Of a DNA stretch of 64,000 nt, positions 17,629 to 25,833 are shown piece after piece. The position numbers were made by a program, and so were the translations under genes. Source of the DNA: Curtobacterium sp. PhB115 (lineage in GTDB: Bacteria; Actinomycetota; Actinomycetes; Actinomycetales; Microbacteriaceae); contig NZ_RJKR01000005.1 in assembly GCF_003752025.1 (NCBI RefSeq), positions 844,241 to 908,240 of the forward strand. The letters run 5' to 3'. The notes beneath the pieces were generated by a model. It was given only the letters and a program-made list of their open reading frames with translations. It searched no databases and was not told the origin of the DNA. Numbering within the stretch: the stretch's first letter is position 1; each line of letters starts with the position of its first letter.

Positions 17629-18525
17629 CTACCCCCGACGCGCGAGCAGTGACCTCAGGTGATCGACCGCACCGTGCGCGTGCGGGCCCAGGTCGGACTT
17701 CGCCCACCGGACGACGGCCCACCCGAGCCGCTCGACCTCGCGGTACCGGCGGAGGTCCCGTCCCCACTGTTCGGCGTCGGTGCGGTGCTGGTCCCCCTCG
17801 TACTCGATCACGATGCGCTGCTCCGGGTAGGCCATGTCGATGCGGCCGACGAACCGCCCGGCTTCGTCGAGGATGTCGAGCTGCAGCGTCGGCTCGGGCA
17901 GTCCGGCTCGCACGATCGTCAGCCGCGCCCTGGTCTCCTGCGGCGAGCCGGCGCCGACTCGCACGAGCTTGAGTGCCGCCCGCAGCTTCCGGACACCTGC
18001 GCGCGCCCCGGCCCGGTCGAGCGCTCCGCGCAGGTCGTCGATCGTCGTCGCGCACCGCCGTTCCGTCACGACCGCGTCGCCGAGCACGACGAGTTGGTCG
18101 ACGGCCAACAACGCTCCGCACTCCACCCACAGCGCGGCAGGGGTGCTCACGGGCATCCCCCATCGCTCGACGACGGCAGCCCGGTCGGCGGTGATGCGGT
18201 GTCCGACGACCCCGGTCCGGCGCGGTTGGGCGACGGGGATCCGGCTTGTGATGTGCACCGGACCTGCGGCACCGACGGGCACGGGCAGCTCCCACAGCGC
18301 GGCAGCCGAGAGGTGGCTGACGAACTGTCCGGGCAGCAGGATCTGCCGGAACGCCCGGATCCGTTCGACGTCATCGGGTGGGCGTCCGCGCGCCCAGCGG
18401 ATCGACCGGGTCGGCCGGACCAGGTCTCGCCGGCGGAGTCGTTGTCGGCAGACACCCGCACGGTCAGCGGCCCCGACGTCGAACGGCCGGTACCGGAGCG
18501 GGGGTGGAAGTGGGCGTGCTCGCAT
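17629..18525 (-). CDS. DUF559-domain protein (PD-(D/E)XK nuclease-like)
   Basis: The 298-residue protein has a type IV AbiEi-like/winged N-terminal half (SHLSAAALWELPVP, HITSRIP, ALWVECGALL) and a C-terminal DUF559 domain resembling Vsr endonucleases. RIDMAYPEQRIVIEYEGDQH contains the D...E-x-E/D pattern expected of the nuclease core, followed by DLRRYREVERLGW. Such proteins are abundant in Microbacteriaceae and their role is unknown; an antitoxin/nuclease or defence link is speculation. The ATG at 18525 is chosen because longer readings run into a family A palindrome. Confidence 0.75.
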   Translation of the reverse strand: MRARPLPPPLRYRPFDVGAADRAGVCRQRLRRRDLVRPTRSIRWARGRPPDDVERIRAFRQILLPGQFVSHLSAAALWELPVPVGAAGPVHITSRIPVAQPRRTGVVGHRITADRAAVVERWGMPVSTPAALWVECGALLAVDQLVVLGDAVVTERRCATTIDDLRGALDRAGARAGVRKLRAALKLVRVGAGSPQETRARLTIVRAGLPEPTLQLDILDEAGRFVGRIDMAYPEQRIVIEYEGDQHRTDAEQWGRDLRRYREVERLGWAVVRWAKSDLGPHAHGAVDHLRSLLARRG

Positions 18526-18630
18526 GCCCACCACACTCGCGCCCCGCGCTCCCGCAAGCCGGGCGGAACGCACCTTCCGTGCACAACGTGACCCGCGCCT
18601 CCCGTGTGGAGGAGTGACCACACGCACATC

Positions 18631-18681
18631 GTGAGCAGAAAAGGTCGAGTCGGGACCACGCACCCGACCATTTCTGCTCAC
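18631..18681. repeat. Family A palindrome, copy 3
   Basis: Arms 18631-18650 and 18662-18681 pair with two mismatches across an 11-base loop. Unlike the other copies it sits between divergent genes (DUF559 and LacI), so it is not explained as a terminator of a neighbouring gene. Confidence 0.7.
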
Positions 18682-18799
18682 CAAGCGAAGCGCAGCGCAC
18701 CCGCGCCCGCCCGCGCCCAGCCCCGCCCCGCCCCACCGCCCATGTCACGTCAACCGCCGCTACGATCGACCCACGAACCAACGGAGGTCGAACAGCATC

Positions 18800-19795
18800 A
18801 TGGGAGACGGCAAGCCCGCGACCATCTACGACGTCGCCGCGCGCGCCGGGGTGTCGAAGTCCCTCGTCTCCCTCGTGCTGCAGCGCTCCCCCCGCGTCAG
18901 CGACCAGCGCCGGCAGGCCGTGCTCGAGGCGATCCAGGAGCTCGACTACCGCCCCTCCACCGCTGCGGTCTCGCTCGCCGGCACTCGCAGCCGCACCATC
19001 GGCGTGGTCCTCGACGACTTCCGGAACCAGTGGTTCGTGGACCTGCTCACCGGCCTCCGCGAGGCGCTGCAGGACCAGGGCCACCGCCTGGTCGTCGCCG
19101 ACCGGTTCCTCAACACGGGGCTCGACGCCTCACCGGTCGAGGGCTTCCTCTCCATGCGCGTCGAGGGCATCGTCATCGCGGGCGAACCGACGACGGACCT
19201 CGCGATCCCGGCGTCGATGCCCCTCGTGATCGCCGGCGGCCGGGTGTCGATCCCCCGTGCGGACACCGTCGCGAACGACGACCGCGCCGGTGGTGGCATG
19301 GCCGCGGAGCACCTGCTCGCCCTCGGCCACACGCGGCTCGGCTTCGTCGGGGCGGCTTCGGCGGCGTCGAAGGAACGCCGCACGGGCTTCGAGGCGACCG
19401 TCGCAGCCGCTGCGGGTGCCCACGTCGCCGCCGCGGTCCTGCCCGGCGAACCCACCGAGGACGCCGGATCCCGTGCACTCGGTGCCCTGCTCGACGCGCA
19501 CCCCGACGTCACCGCGGTGTTCGCGGCGAACGACGTCATGGCTCTCGGAGCACTGTCCGAACTCGCCGAACGCGGACTCCGTGTCCCCGAGGACGTCTCG
19601 GTCATCGGCTACGACGACACCCCCGTCGCCGCGACGCGCTACGTCGCCCTGACGAGCATCGACGACCGCAGCGTCGAGATCGGCCGCGGCGCCGGCGAAC
19701 GCCTGCTGGCCCGCATCGCGGACCCGGGACTCGCCGCGACGGAGGTCCTCGTCGAACCCCGCCTGGTCGCGCGTCGCACGACCGCCCCGCGCTGA
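18800..19795 (+). CDS. LacI-family transcriptional regulator
   Basis: The 331-residue protein has the N-terminal LacI HTH (ATIYDVAARAGVSKSLVSLVL) with hinge helix (RPSTAAVSLAG) and a periplasmic-binding-protein-like effector domain. The subdomain cues NDDRAGGGMAAEHLL, FAANDVMALG and VSVIGYDDTPVA are all typical. A GGAGG ribosome site is 12 bases upstream of the ATG; TACGAT at 18761-18766 is a possible -10. No sugar operon adjoins it. The nearest candidate target is the uronate-dehydrogenase-like gene on the other side of the DUF559 gene, or a distant regulon. Confidence 0.92.
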   Translation: MGDGKPATIYDVAARAGVSKSLVSLVLQRSPRVSDQRRQAVLEAIQELDYRPSTAAVSLAGTRSRTIGVVLDDFRNQWFVDLLTGLREALQDQGHRLVVADRFLNTGLDASPVEGFLSMRVEGIVIAGEPTTDLAIPASMPLVIAGGRVSIPRADTVANDDRAGGGMAAEHLLALGHTRLGFVGAASAASKERRTGFEATVAAAAGAHVAAAVLPGEPTEDAGSRALGALLDAHPDVTAVFAANDVMALGALSELAERGLRVPEDVSVIGYDDTPVAATRYVALTSIDDRSVEIGRGAGERLLARIADPGLAATEVLVEPRLVARRTTAPR

Positions 19796-19896
19796 TCGCG
19801 CAGCACGCACCCCCGCTCCCCTGCTCCGCCGCACCGGGCACCCCGCACTCCGCACTCCGCGCCCGGCCTGGAGGCCCGCCACGCGTCCGCCCCGCA

Positions 19897-19959
19897 CGCT
19901 TCGTGAGCAGGAATGGTCGGGTCCAGTGCCCGGACTCGACCTTTTCTGCTCAGGAAGCG
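19897..19959. repeat. Family A palindrome, copy 4
   Basis: Arms 19897-19924 and 19932-19959 pair with a few mismatches. The right arm carries the stop codon of the methyltransferase gene (19950-19952), the same arrangement as copy 2. It lies between convergent LacI and methyltransferase genes. Confidence 0.75.
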
Positions 19960-20594
19960 TCCGGCAACCGGGCGTGCTGGACCACCCAGCTGTGCATGAC
20001 GATCGCGGCCGCGGCGGAGGCGTTGATGCTCCGCGTCGACCCGAACTGCGTGATCTCGAGGTGTCCGGACGCTCCCGCGACGGCCTCGTCCGTGAGGCCG
20101 GGGCCCTCCTGACCGAACAGGAAGACGCAGCGCTCGGGGATCACGGCGGTCTCGATGCGCTCGGCGCCGGGGGTGTTGTCGATCGCGATCACCGGGCGCT
20201 GCTCTTCCGCCATCGCCGCGAGGAAGGCCTCGACGTCGGGGTGGTACCGGACGTGCTGGTAGCGGTCGGTGACCATCGCACCGCGCTTGTTCCACCGCCG
20301 GCGGCCGATGATGTGGACCGTGCCGGCCAGGAACGCGTTGGCGCTCCGCACGATCGACCCGATGTTGAGGTCGTGCTGCCAGTTCTCGATCGCGACGTCG
20401 AATGCATGCCGACGGGTGTCGAGCTCGGCGACGATGGCGTCCATCGACCAGTACCGGAAGTGTTCGAGCACGTTCCGGGAATCTCCCGCCGCGAGCAGCT
20501 CCGGGTCGAGCCGCGGGTCGTCCGGCCAGGGCTCGGGGTGTGGGCCGACCCCGTTCGTCGTCAGCTCGTGCGACGGTTCGGGCGCAGTGGTCAC
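19950..20594 (-). CDS. TrmH/SpoU-family RNA methyltransferase
   Basis: The 214-residue enzyme shows the SPOUT motifs in order: motif 1 NIGSIVRSANAF with the conserved Asn and Arg, motif 2 VFLFGQEGPGL, motif 3 ITQFGSTRSINASAAAAI, which form the trefoil-knot SAM site. There is no N-terminal L30e-like substrate-binding domain, so it is TrmH/TrmL-sized and would 2'-O-methylate a tRNA or rRNA ribose. GTG at 20594 (VTTAPEPSHE) is chosen because longer frames enter repeat sequence. Confidence 0.9.
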   Translation of the reverse strand: MTTAPEPSHELTTNGVGPHPEPWPDDPRLDPELLAAGDSRNVLEHFRYWSMDAIVAELDTRRHAFDVAIENWQHDLNIGSIVRSANAFLAGTVHIIGRRRWNKRGAMVTDRYQHVRYHPDVEAFLAAMAEEQRPVIAIDNTPGAERIETAVIPERCVFLFGQEGPGLTDEAVAGASGHLEITQFGSTRSINASAAAAIVMHSWVVQHARLPDAS

Positions 20595-20687
20595 GGCTCC
20601 AGCGTACGGCGAGCCCGGGGCCCCCTCGCACCGTGCGAGGTGCAGCCCTGCGGCGCCCTCGCACCGTGCGACCGGCGCGCCGGGAGC

Positions 20688-20883
20688 GTGCGAGGTTCCG
20701 CGCTCCGTGCGGGGCCCCCGCCGTCGCACACTGCGCGACACCTCGCACCGAGCAGCTCAGCGCCGCCGCACCCTCGCACCGTGCGACCCCAGCGGCCTCA
20801 GCGCCCCGTGCACCTGCACCGTGCGAGGTTCCGCGCTCCGTGCGGGCCCAACGCCCTCGCACACTGCGCGGAACCTCGCACCG
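20688..20883. repeat. Two copies of family B palindromic repeat
   Basis: Copies at 20688-20750 and 20821-20883, 133 bp apart. In the second, arms GTGCGAGGTTCCGCGC (20821-20836) and its exact complement (20866-20881) flank a 29-base loop. The surrounding 20595-21015 also holds several shorter CTCGCACCGTGCGA palindromes and no gene. Confidence 0.75.
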
Positions 20884-21015
20884 AACGGCTCAGCGCCGCC
20901 GCACCCTCGCACCGTGCGAGGTGCAGACCCGCCGCACCCTCGCACCCTCGCACCGTGCGACCCGCGGCGACCCGCGGCGACCCGCCCCGCCCCGCGCCCC
21001 GCCCCGCGCCCCGGG

Positions 21016-21711
21016 TCAGTGGACCCGCGCCTCGATCCCGGCGATGAGGATGTCGAGCCCGAGCGCGAAGCGGTCCTCGTACGAGTGCGCCCCGACCATC
21101 TCGCCGACGAGCGCGTGCCGCTCCGGGCGTCCGGCCTCGGAGTCGCCCCTCCCGACCTGCACGCCGGTGTGCCCGACCACGAAGTCGTACACGACGAAGA
21201 AGGCGTACATCGCCTCGGCGTCGGGCAGCCCGGCGGAGCGGAGCGCCCCGACGACCTTCGCCACGACGGCGTCGGACTCCGTGGAGACCAGGGCACCTCG
21301 GCGGCTGTGCGACTCGAGCACGAGGGGGTGCGTCAGCATCAGGTCACGGAAGGTCGTCGCGAAGGTGCGCACCACCGCGTGCCACTCGTCCGGCCAGACG
21401 AAGGTGGCGGTGAACTCGTCGACGGTGCGCCGTACGAGTTCGGCGTGCAGGTCGTCGAGGCCGCCGATGGTCCGGTGCACCGTCATCGGAGCAACGCCGA
21501 GCCGGACGCCGAGGGCCCGGAAGGACAACCGGTCGATGCCGTCCTCGTTCGCGATCGCGGTGGCGGCGTCGATGACCTGCTCGCGGCTCAGCACGTTGGG
21601 TCGGCCACGGCGTCGTCGCGGCGTCCCGTCGACCAGGCCCGGCACCGCATCCGGAGCCGACGCCGCGGCGGGTCGGGGCGTGGTGGACGGGTTTCCGGGT
21701 TCGACGAGCAC
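21016..21711 (-). CDS. TetR-family regulator with C-terminal TetR_C domain
   Basis: The 231-residue regulator has the HTH at about residues 38-82 (LSREQVIDAATAIANEDGIDRLSFRALGVRLGV is the region; APMTVHRTIGGLDDL follows). The C-terminal domain (HPLVLESHSRRGALVS, AFFVVYDFVVGHTG) resembles TetR_C of the tetracycline-repressor group. GTG at 21711 is chosen because AAGGAG lies 8 bases upstream; a longer reading has no ribosome site. It is divergent from the HAD phosphatase gene. Ligand and targets are unknown. Confidence 0.88.
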   Translation of the reverse strand: MLVEPGNPSTTPRPAAASAPDAVPGLVDGTPRRRRGRPNVLSREQVIDAATAIANEDGIDRLSFRALGVRLGVAPMTVHRTIGGLDDLHAELVRRTVDEFTATFVWPDEWHAVVRTFATTFRDLMLTHPLVLESHSRRGALVSTESDAVVAKVVGALRSAGLPDAEAMYAFFVVYDFVVGHTGVQVGRGDSEAGRPERHALVGEMVGAHSYEDRFALGLDILIAGIEARVH

Positions 21712-21869
21712 GGCGGGTTCTCCTTGATTCGGTACGTGTCCCGAAAAGCCTAGGGCAAAAGCCGACCGGCGTTCGGTGTCTCGACCTTCTCGGGTCCGCG
21801 AGCAGCGCGCAAGAGCCGATCCGTGCCTCCCGGCCCTTTCATGGTCAGCCACGCCGTTAGGGTGAGGCC

Positions 21870-22667
21870 ATGGGTACCCGCAACGACGTCGAGTGCTGGC
21901 TGACCGACATGGACGGCGTGCTCGTCCACGAGAACAAGGCGCTCCCCGGCGCCCCCGAACTCATCCAGCAGTGGCTCGACGAGGGCACCGAGTTCCTGGT
22001 GCTCACGAACAACTCGATCTTCACGCCCCGTGACCTCAGCGCCCGGCTCCGGAGCTCGGGCCTGCACGTTCCCGAGGAGCGCATCTGGACGAGCGCCCTC
22101 GCCACGGCGGACTTCTGCCGCTCCCAGATGCCCGGCGGCTCCGCGTTCGTGATCGGCGAGGCCGGCATGACCACCGCCCTGCACGAGGCCGGCTTCATCA
22201 TGACCGAGACCGCGCCCGACTACGTCGTCGTCGGCGAGACCCGCAACTACTCGTTCGAGGCGATCACGAAGGCCGTCCGCCTGATCCGCGACGGTGCCCG
22301 GTTCATCGTCACGAACCCGGACGCCACCGGCCCGAGCGCCGAGGGTGTGCTGCCCGCCACGGGCGCGATCGCCGCGATGATCGAGAAGGCCACCGGCAAG
22401 CAGCCCTACGTGGTCGGCAAGCCGAACCCGATGATGTTCCGCTCCGCGATGAACCGCATCGGCGCCCACTCCGAGAACACCGGCATGATCGGCGACCGGA
22501 TGGACACCGACGTGCAGGCGGGCATCGAGGCCGGGCTCCACACCGTCCTCGTGATGACGGGGATCAGCGACCAGGCCGAGATCGACCGCTACCCGTTCCG
22601 TCCGAGCGAGGTCATCTCCGGCGTGCACGAGCTCGTCCGCACCGAGCCCTTCGAGGTCGAGATCTAG
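21870..22667 (+). CDS. HAD-IIA family hydrolase (NagD-like phosphatase)
   Basis: The 265-residue protein has HAD motif I DMDGVLVHENK (nucleophile and acid Asp), motif II LTNNS, Lys in GKPNPMMF and motif IV GDRMDTDV, with the class-IIA cap between motifs II and III. NagD-like enzymes dephosphorylate nucleoside monophosphates or sugar phosphates as house-cleaning. It is followed after 2 bp by the methyltransferase gene, indicating co-transcription. Confidence 0.93.
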   Translation: MGTRNDVECWLTDMDGVLVHENKALPGAPELIQQWLDEGTEFLVLTNNSIFTPRDLSARLRSSGLHVPEERIWTSALATADFCRSQMPGGSAFVIGEAGMTTALHEAGFIMTETAPDYVVVGETRNYSFEAITKAVRLIRDGARFIVTNPDATGPSAEGVLPATGAIAAMIEKATGKQPYVVGKPNPMMFRSAMNRIGAHSENTGMIGDRMDTDVQAGIEAGLHTVLVMTGISDQAEIDRYPFRPSEVISGVHELVRTEPFEVEI

Positions 22668-22669
22668 CG

Positions 22670-23482
22670 GTGCGCTGGGAGCCGTCGCGGTACGCCGCGT
22701 TCGCGGACGACCGCGGGCGTCCCTTCCACGACCTGGTCGCGCAGGTCGCGTGGCCGGCCCGTGACGGACGGGAGGCGCCACGTCGCGTCGTCGACCTGGG
22801 CTGCGGTCCCGGGGCCCTCACGGCCACGTTGGCCGCGCGGTGGCGTTCGTCGCCGGTGGTCGGGATCGACAGCTCGGCGGAGATGCTCGCGTCGGCTGCG
22901 GCCGACCCCGCTCTGGCCGACCTGCCGAACCTGTCGTTCGCGCTCGGGGCGATCGAGGACTGGATGCCCGGGCCGACCGACGACGTGGTCGTGACGAACG
23001 CGGCGCTGCAGTGGGTGCCGTCGCACGTGGCACTGCTGCCGCGCTGGCTCGACGCGATGCCGTCCGGGTCGTGGTTCGCGATGCAGGTGCCGGGCAACTT
23101 CGGGTCCCCGTCGCACGCGCTGATGCGGTCGATCGGGGCGTCCGGGCCCTGGGCGTCGGCGCTCGACGGCGTTCTGCGGTCGGACCCGGTGCTCGACCCC
23201 GCGGGCTACCTGGGCATCATGCTCGACGCCGGGTTCGCGGCCCGAGCGTGGGAGACGACGTACGCGCAGCTGCTGCCGGGCGAGGACCCGGTGCTCGACT
23301 GGGTGCGCGGCACCGGGCTGCGACCGGCACTGGCTGCCCTCGACGCCGCCGATCCGACCGGTGCGCTGACGGCGGAGTACGTCGACCGGTACCGGGCGGC
23401 GCTGCGCGAGGCGTACCCGGCGAGCGACCACGGCACCGTGTACCCGTTCCGTCGGGTGTTCGCCGTCGGCCGCAAGCCCTGA
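22670..23482 (+). CDS. tam: Trans-aconitate 2-methyltransferase
   Basis: The 270-residue class I SAM methyltransferase has motif I VVDLGCGPGALTATLA, acidic VGIDSS for the ribose, and NAALQWVPSH, a segment characteristic of Tam. The Tam C-terminal WETTY and GLRPALAAL regions are present. The enzyme methylates trans-aconitate, an inhibitor formed spontaneously from cis-aconitate, protecting aconitase in the TCA cycle. Start is GTG directly after the HAD gene stop. Confidence 0.9.
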   Translation: MRWEPSRYAAFADDRGRPFHDLVAQVAWPARDGREAPRRVVDLGCGPGALTATLAARWRSSPVVGIDSSAEMLASAAADPALADLPNLSFALGAIEDWMPGPTDDVVVTNAALQWVPSHVALLPRWLDAMPSGSWFAMQVPGNFGSPSHALMRSIGASGPWASALDGVLRSDPVLDPAGYLGIMLDAGFAARAWETTYAQLLPGEDPVLDWVRGTGLRPALAALDAADPTGALTAEYVDRYRAALREAYPASDHGTVYPFRRVFAVGRKP

Positions 23483-23526
23483 CGGCCCGCTCCGTAGCTG
23501 CCGCGCACCGGGCGGCCCGCGCACCG

Positions 23527-23594
23527 GGCGCGGAAGCGCGCCGGGCGCGGAAGCGCGCCGGGCGCGGAAGCCCGCCGGGCGCGGAAGGCCGCCG
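23527..23594. repeat. 17-bp minisatellite, four units
   Basis: GGCGCGGAAGCGCGCCG repeats four times in phase (last two units with single changes) between the convergent methyltransferase and CPBP genes. Each unit contains a GGCGCG/CGCGCC self-complementary pair, so the array can fold and may serve termination. Confidence 0.75.
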
Positions 23595-23613
23595 CGGCTC
23601 TGCAGCCGGGCGC

Positions 23614-24525
23614 CTACCGGGCCGAGGCCGGCGCTGCCAGGTCGCCACGGGCCTCCAAGGCGAACGCCGCCATCGGCGGCACCGAACGCCACCGCCGCTC
23701 GAGCCGCCGCGGCCGGTCGTCCCGCCATGCGACCACGCCGCCGGCCACGACGCCGAGCGCGAGCACCCCGAACGAGAACAGCCCGATCAGCCCGAGCACC
23801 GCCAGCCGGCCCTGGTCGTGCACGTCGGCGGTGGCGGAGTAGCCGATCGACCCGAAGTCCCAGAACGCGTGCAGCAGCACCGGGACGAGCAGCGAACCGG
23901 TCAGCCGCCGGGCGAGGTAGAGCGTCGAACCGAAGGACGCCGCGAACACCACCTGGATGAGCGTCGGCCCGATCCCCGCACCGGCGAGGGCGTTGAGCAG
24001 GTGCAGCAGCCCGAACAGCACGCAGGACAGCGCCCACACGCCGAACTCCGGCAGCCGTCGGCGGAGCCCCACGAGCAGCATCCCCCGTGCCATCAGCTCC
24101 TCGAAGACCCCGACGAACAGCACCCCGACGGTGAGCAGCAGGAAGTAGTGCGCCGGCAGCGCCGTCCACTCGATGAGCGGCAGTCGCACCACGCACACGA
24201 CGAGGATCAGGATCGGCGCCGTCATCGTCCACCGCAGCGTCGTGCGGGTCCGGTCGACGGTGGCGATCCGCCACCAGCCGAGTGCCGTGACGACGAGGCA
24301 GAGGGCCACGGCGGCGATGCCCTCCGGGATCACGAGCGCCCGGACGACGCTGTCGACGGTCTGGCCGAGGGCCGGGTAGTCGTCGCTCGGTCGCGACCGC
24401 CAGGCGCTGATCGCCGCGAAGACCACGAGCGGGGCGAGACCGATGAGCAGCGACGGCGGGACCGGCCACCGGCGACGCCGGCCGGGAGTCGTCTTCGCGG
24501 GGGTGGTCGGCGCGGTCGTGGTCAC
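23614..24525 (-). CDS. CPBP-family intramembrane metalloprotease
   Basis: The 303-residue polytopic protein has the three CPBP motifs: FEELMARGMLLVG (EExxxR), FGLLHLLNA and LLHAFWDF. About eight hydrophobic helices are visible. It is a paralogue by family of the protein at 5324-6316 but of different sequence. GTG at 24525 (VTTTAPTTPA) has a GGGAG just upstream. It diverges from the DtxR-type regulator with only 37 bp between start codons, so the two promoters must overlap. Confidence 0.82.
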   Translation of the reverse strand: MTTTAPTTPAKTTPGRRRRWPVPPSLLIGLAPLVVFAAISAWRSRPSDDYPALGQTVDSVVRALVIPEGIAAVALCLVVTALGWWRIATVDRTRTTLRWTMTAPILILVVCVVRLPLIEWTALPAHYFLLLTVGVLFVGVFEELMARGMLLVGLRRRLPEFGVWALSCVLFGLLHLLNALAGAGIGPTLIQVVFAASFGSTLYLARRLTGSLLVPVLLHAFWDFGSIGYSATADVHDQGRLAVLGLIGLFSFGVLALGVVAGGVVAWRDDRPRRLERRWRSVPPMAAFALEARGDLAAPASAR

Positions 24526-24562
24526 CTCCCGGTTGTACCAGGCTGGCCGTACCATTGGCGGT

Positions 24563-25252
24563 ATGCGCCTGCCCTCCCTGTCGACCATGGCGGAGGACTA
24601 CGTGAAGCTCGTCTGGAAGGCCGGGGAGCGTGGCGGTACCGGCCTGGCGACCAGGGACATCGCGGCGACGCTCGGGGTGTCGGCCTCGACGGTGTCGGGC
24701 AACCTGAAGAAACTCGACCGCGACGGCCTCATCGAGCACACCCCGTACTACGGCGTCGTGCTCACCCCGCTCGGGCAGCAGGTCGCCGTCGCGATGGTGC
24801 GGCGGCACCGGCTCATCGAGACGTTCCTGGTCGAGCGGCTCGGCTACTCGTGGGACGAGGTGCACACCGAGGCAGAAGCCCTCGAGCACGCGGTCTCGGA
24901 GCAGTTCCTCGACCGGGTCGACGCGGACCTCGGACACCCGACGCACGACCCGCACGGTGACCCGATCCCCGGTGCGGACGGGGTCGTTCCTGCCACTCTC
25001 GGCACCCTGCTCGGGGCGATCGAGCCCGGATCCTGCGGCACGGTCGACCGGGTCTCCGACGACGACCCGTCGCTGCTGCGCTACTTCGACGAGCTCGGCG
25101 TCGGGCTCGGCACGCACCTGCGGGTCGAGCGGGTGCGGGACTACGCGGGCGTGATCGCGGTGTCGCGGCGGGGCACGGACGGGTCCGAGTCGATGGTCGA
25201 CCTGCCGGCCGCGGCGGCTTCCGCCATCTGGCTGGCGCCCGACGCCGACTGA
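24563..25252 (+). CDS. DtxR/MntR-family metal-dependent regulator
   Basis: The 229-residue protein has an N-terminal winged HTH (LATRDIAATLGVSASTVSGNL), the DtxR dimerisation domain with metal ligands (GYSWDEVHTEAEALEHAVSE, containing the H/E cluster; the family's Cys/Met ligand site is in this region; HPTHDPHGDPIP is the second) and a C-terminal SH3-like FeoA domain. In Microbacteriaceae such proteins usually sense Mn(II) or Fe(II). No metal transporter is adjacent. The spacer carries a GTACCA direct repeat at 24535 and 24549. Confidence 0.9.
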   Translation: MRLPSLSTMAEDYVKLVWKAGERGGTGLATRDIAATLGVSASTVSGNLKKLDRDGLIEHTPYYGVVLTPLGQQVAVAMVRRHRLIETFLVERLGYSWDEVHTEAEALEHAVSEQFLDRVDADLGHPTHDPHGDPIPGADGVVPATLGTLLGAIEPGSCGTVDRVSDDDPSLLRYFDELGVGLGTHLRVERVRDYAGVIAVSRRGTDGSESMVDLPAAAASAIWLAPDAD

Positions 25253-25261
25253 GCGCGAGGC

Positions 25262-25795
25262 GGGTCACGACACCCCGCTCACGTCCGCCGAGTGGTCACA
25301 ACACCCCGCTCACGTCCGCCGAGTGGTCACGTTCCGTCGCCCGGAGCCCGCTCAGCCGACAGTTCGCGACCACCCGGCGCGCCACGCACGGGGTGTCGTG
25401 ACCGCGCTGCGGCTCGCGAACGCGCGTGCCACCGGACTGGAGGCGCGTGGCGGCCGGGCCACGGGCCTCCTGTCCGGCGGTCCGGCCGGTCACAACACCC
25501 CGCTCACGTCCGCCGAGAGGTCACGTTCCGTCGCCCGGAGCCCGCTCAGCCGACAGTTCGTGACCACCCGGCGCGCGACGCACGGGGTGTCGTGACCGGC
25601 CGAGGGCTCGCGAACGCGCGTGCAATCGGACTGGAGGCGCGTGGCGGCCGGGCCACGGGCCTCCTGTCCGGCGGTCCGGCCGGTCACAACACCCCGCTCA
25701 CGTCCGCCGAGTGGTCACGTTCCGTCGCCCGGAGCCCGCTCAGGCGACAGTTCGCGACCACCCGGCGCGCGACGCACGGGGTGTCGTGACCGGCC
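25262..25795. repeat. Tandem array of ~195-bp repeat with nested hairpins (family D)
   Basis: Units start at 25294, 25489 and 25682 (periods 195 and 193 bp), preceded by a truncated lead copy at 25262. Each unit opens GGTCACAACACCCCGCTCAC, closes with the complementary CGGGGTGTCGTGACC, and is joined to the next by a second hairpin with GGAGGCGCG/CGGGCCTCC-type arms. Units are more than 95 percent alike. No gene is supported in 25253-25833. Confidence 0.85.
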
Positions 25796-25833
25796 GACGC
25801 ACCCGGTGCGCGAGCGCGCGGGCACGGCCGCGC

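Noticed and set aside
16152..17972. 606-codon plus-strand frame through the 10-bp minisatellite
   Set aside because: It joins an out-of-frame part of the YhgE gene, the minisatellite and the antisense of the SDR gene; no protein family fits.
18604..20112. 502-codon plus-strand frame over the LacI gene
   Set aside because: Arg/Pro-rich shadow of LacI; the real frame at 18800-19795 has full LacI motifs.
25262..25795. Possible CRISPR array
   Set aside because: Units are ~195 bp and nearly identical throughout, with no short repeat/unique spacer pattern and no cas genes.
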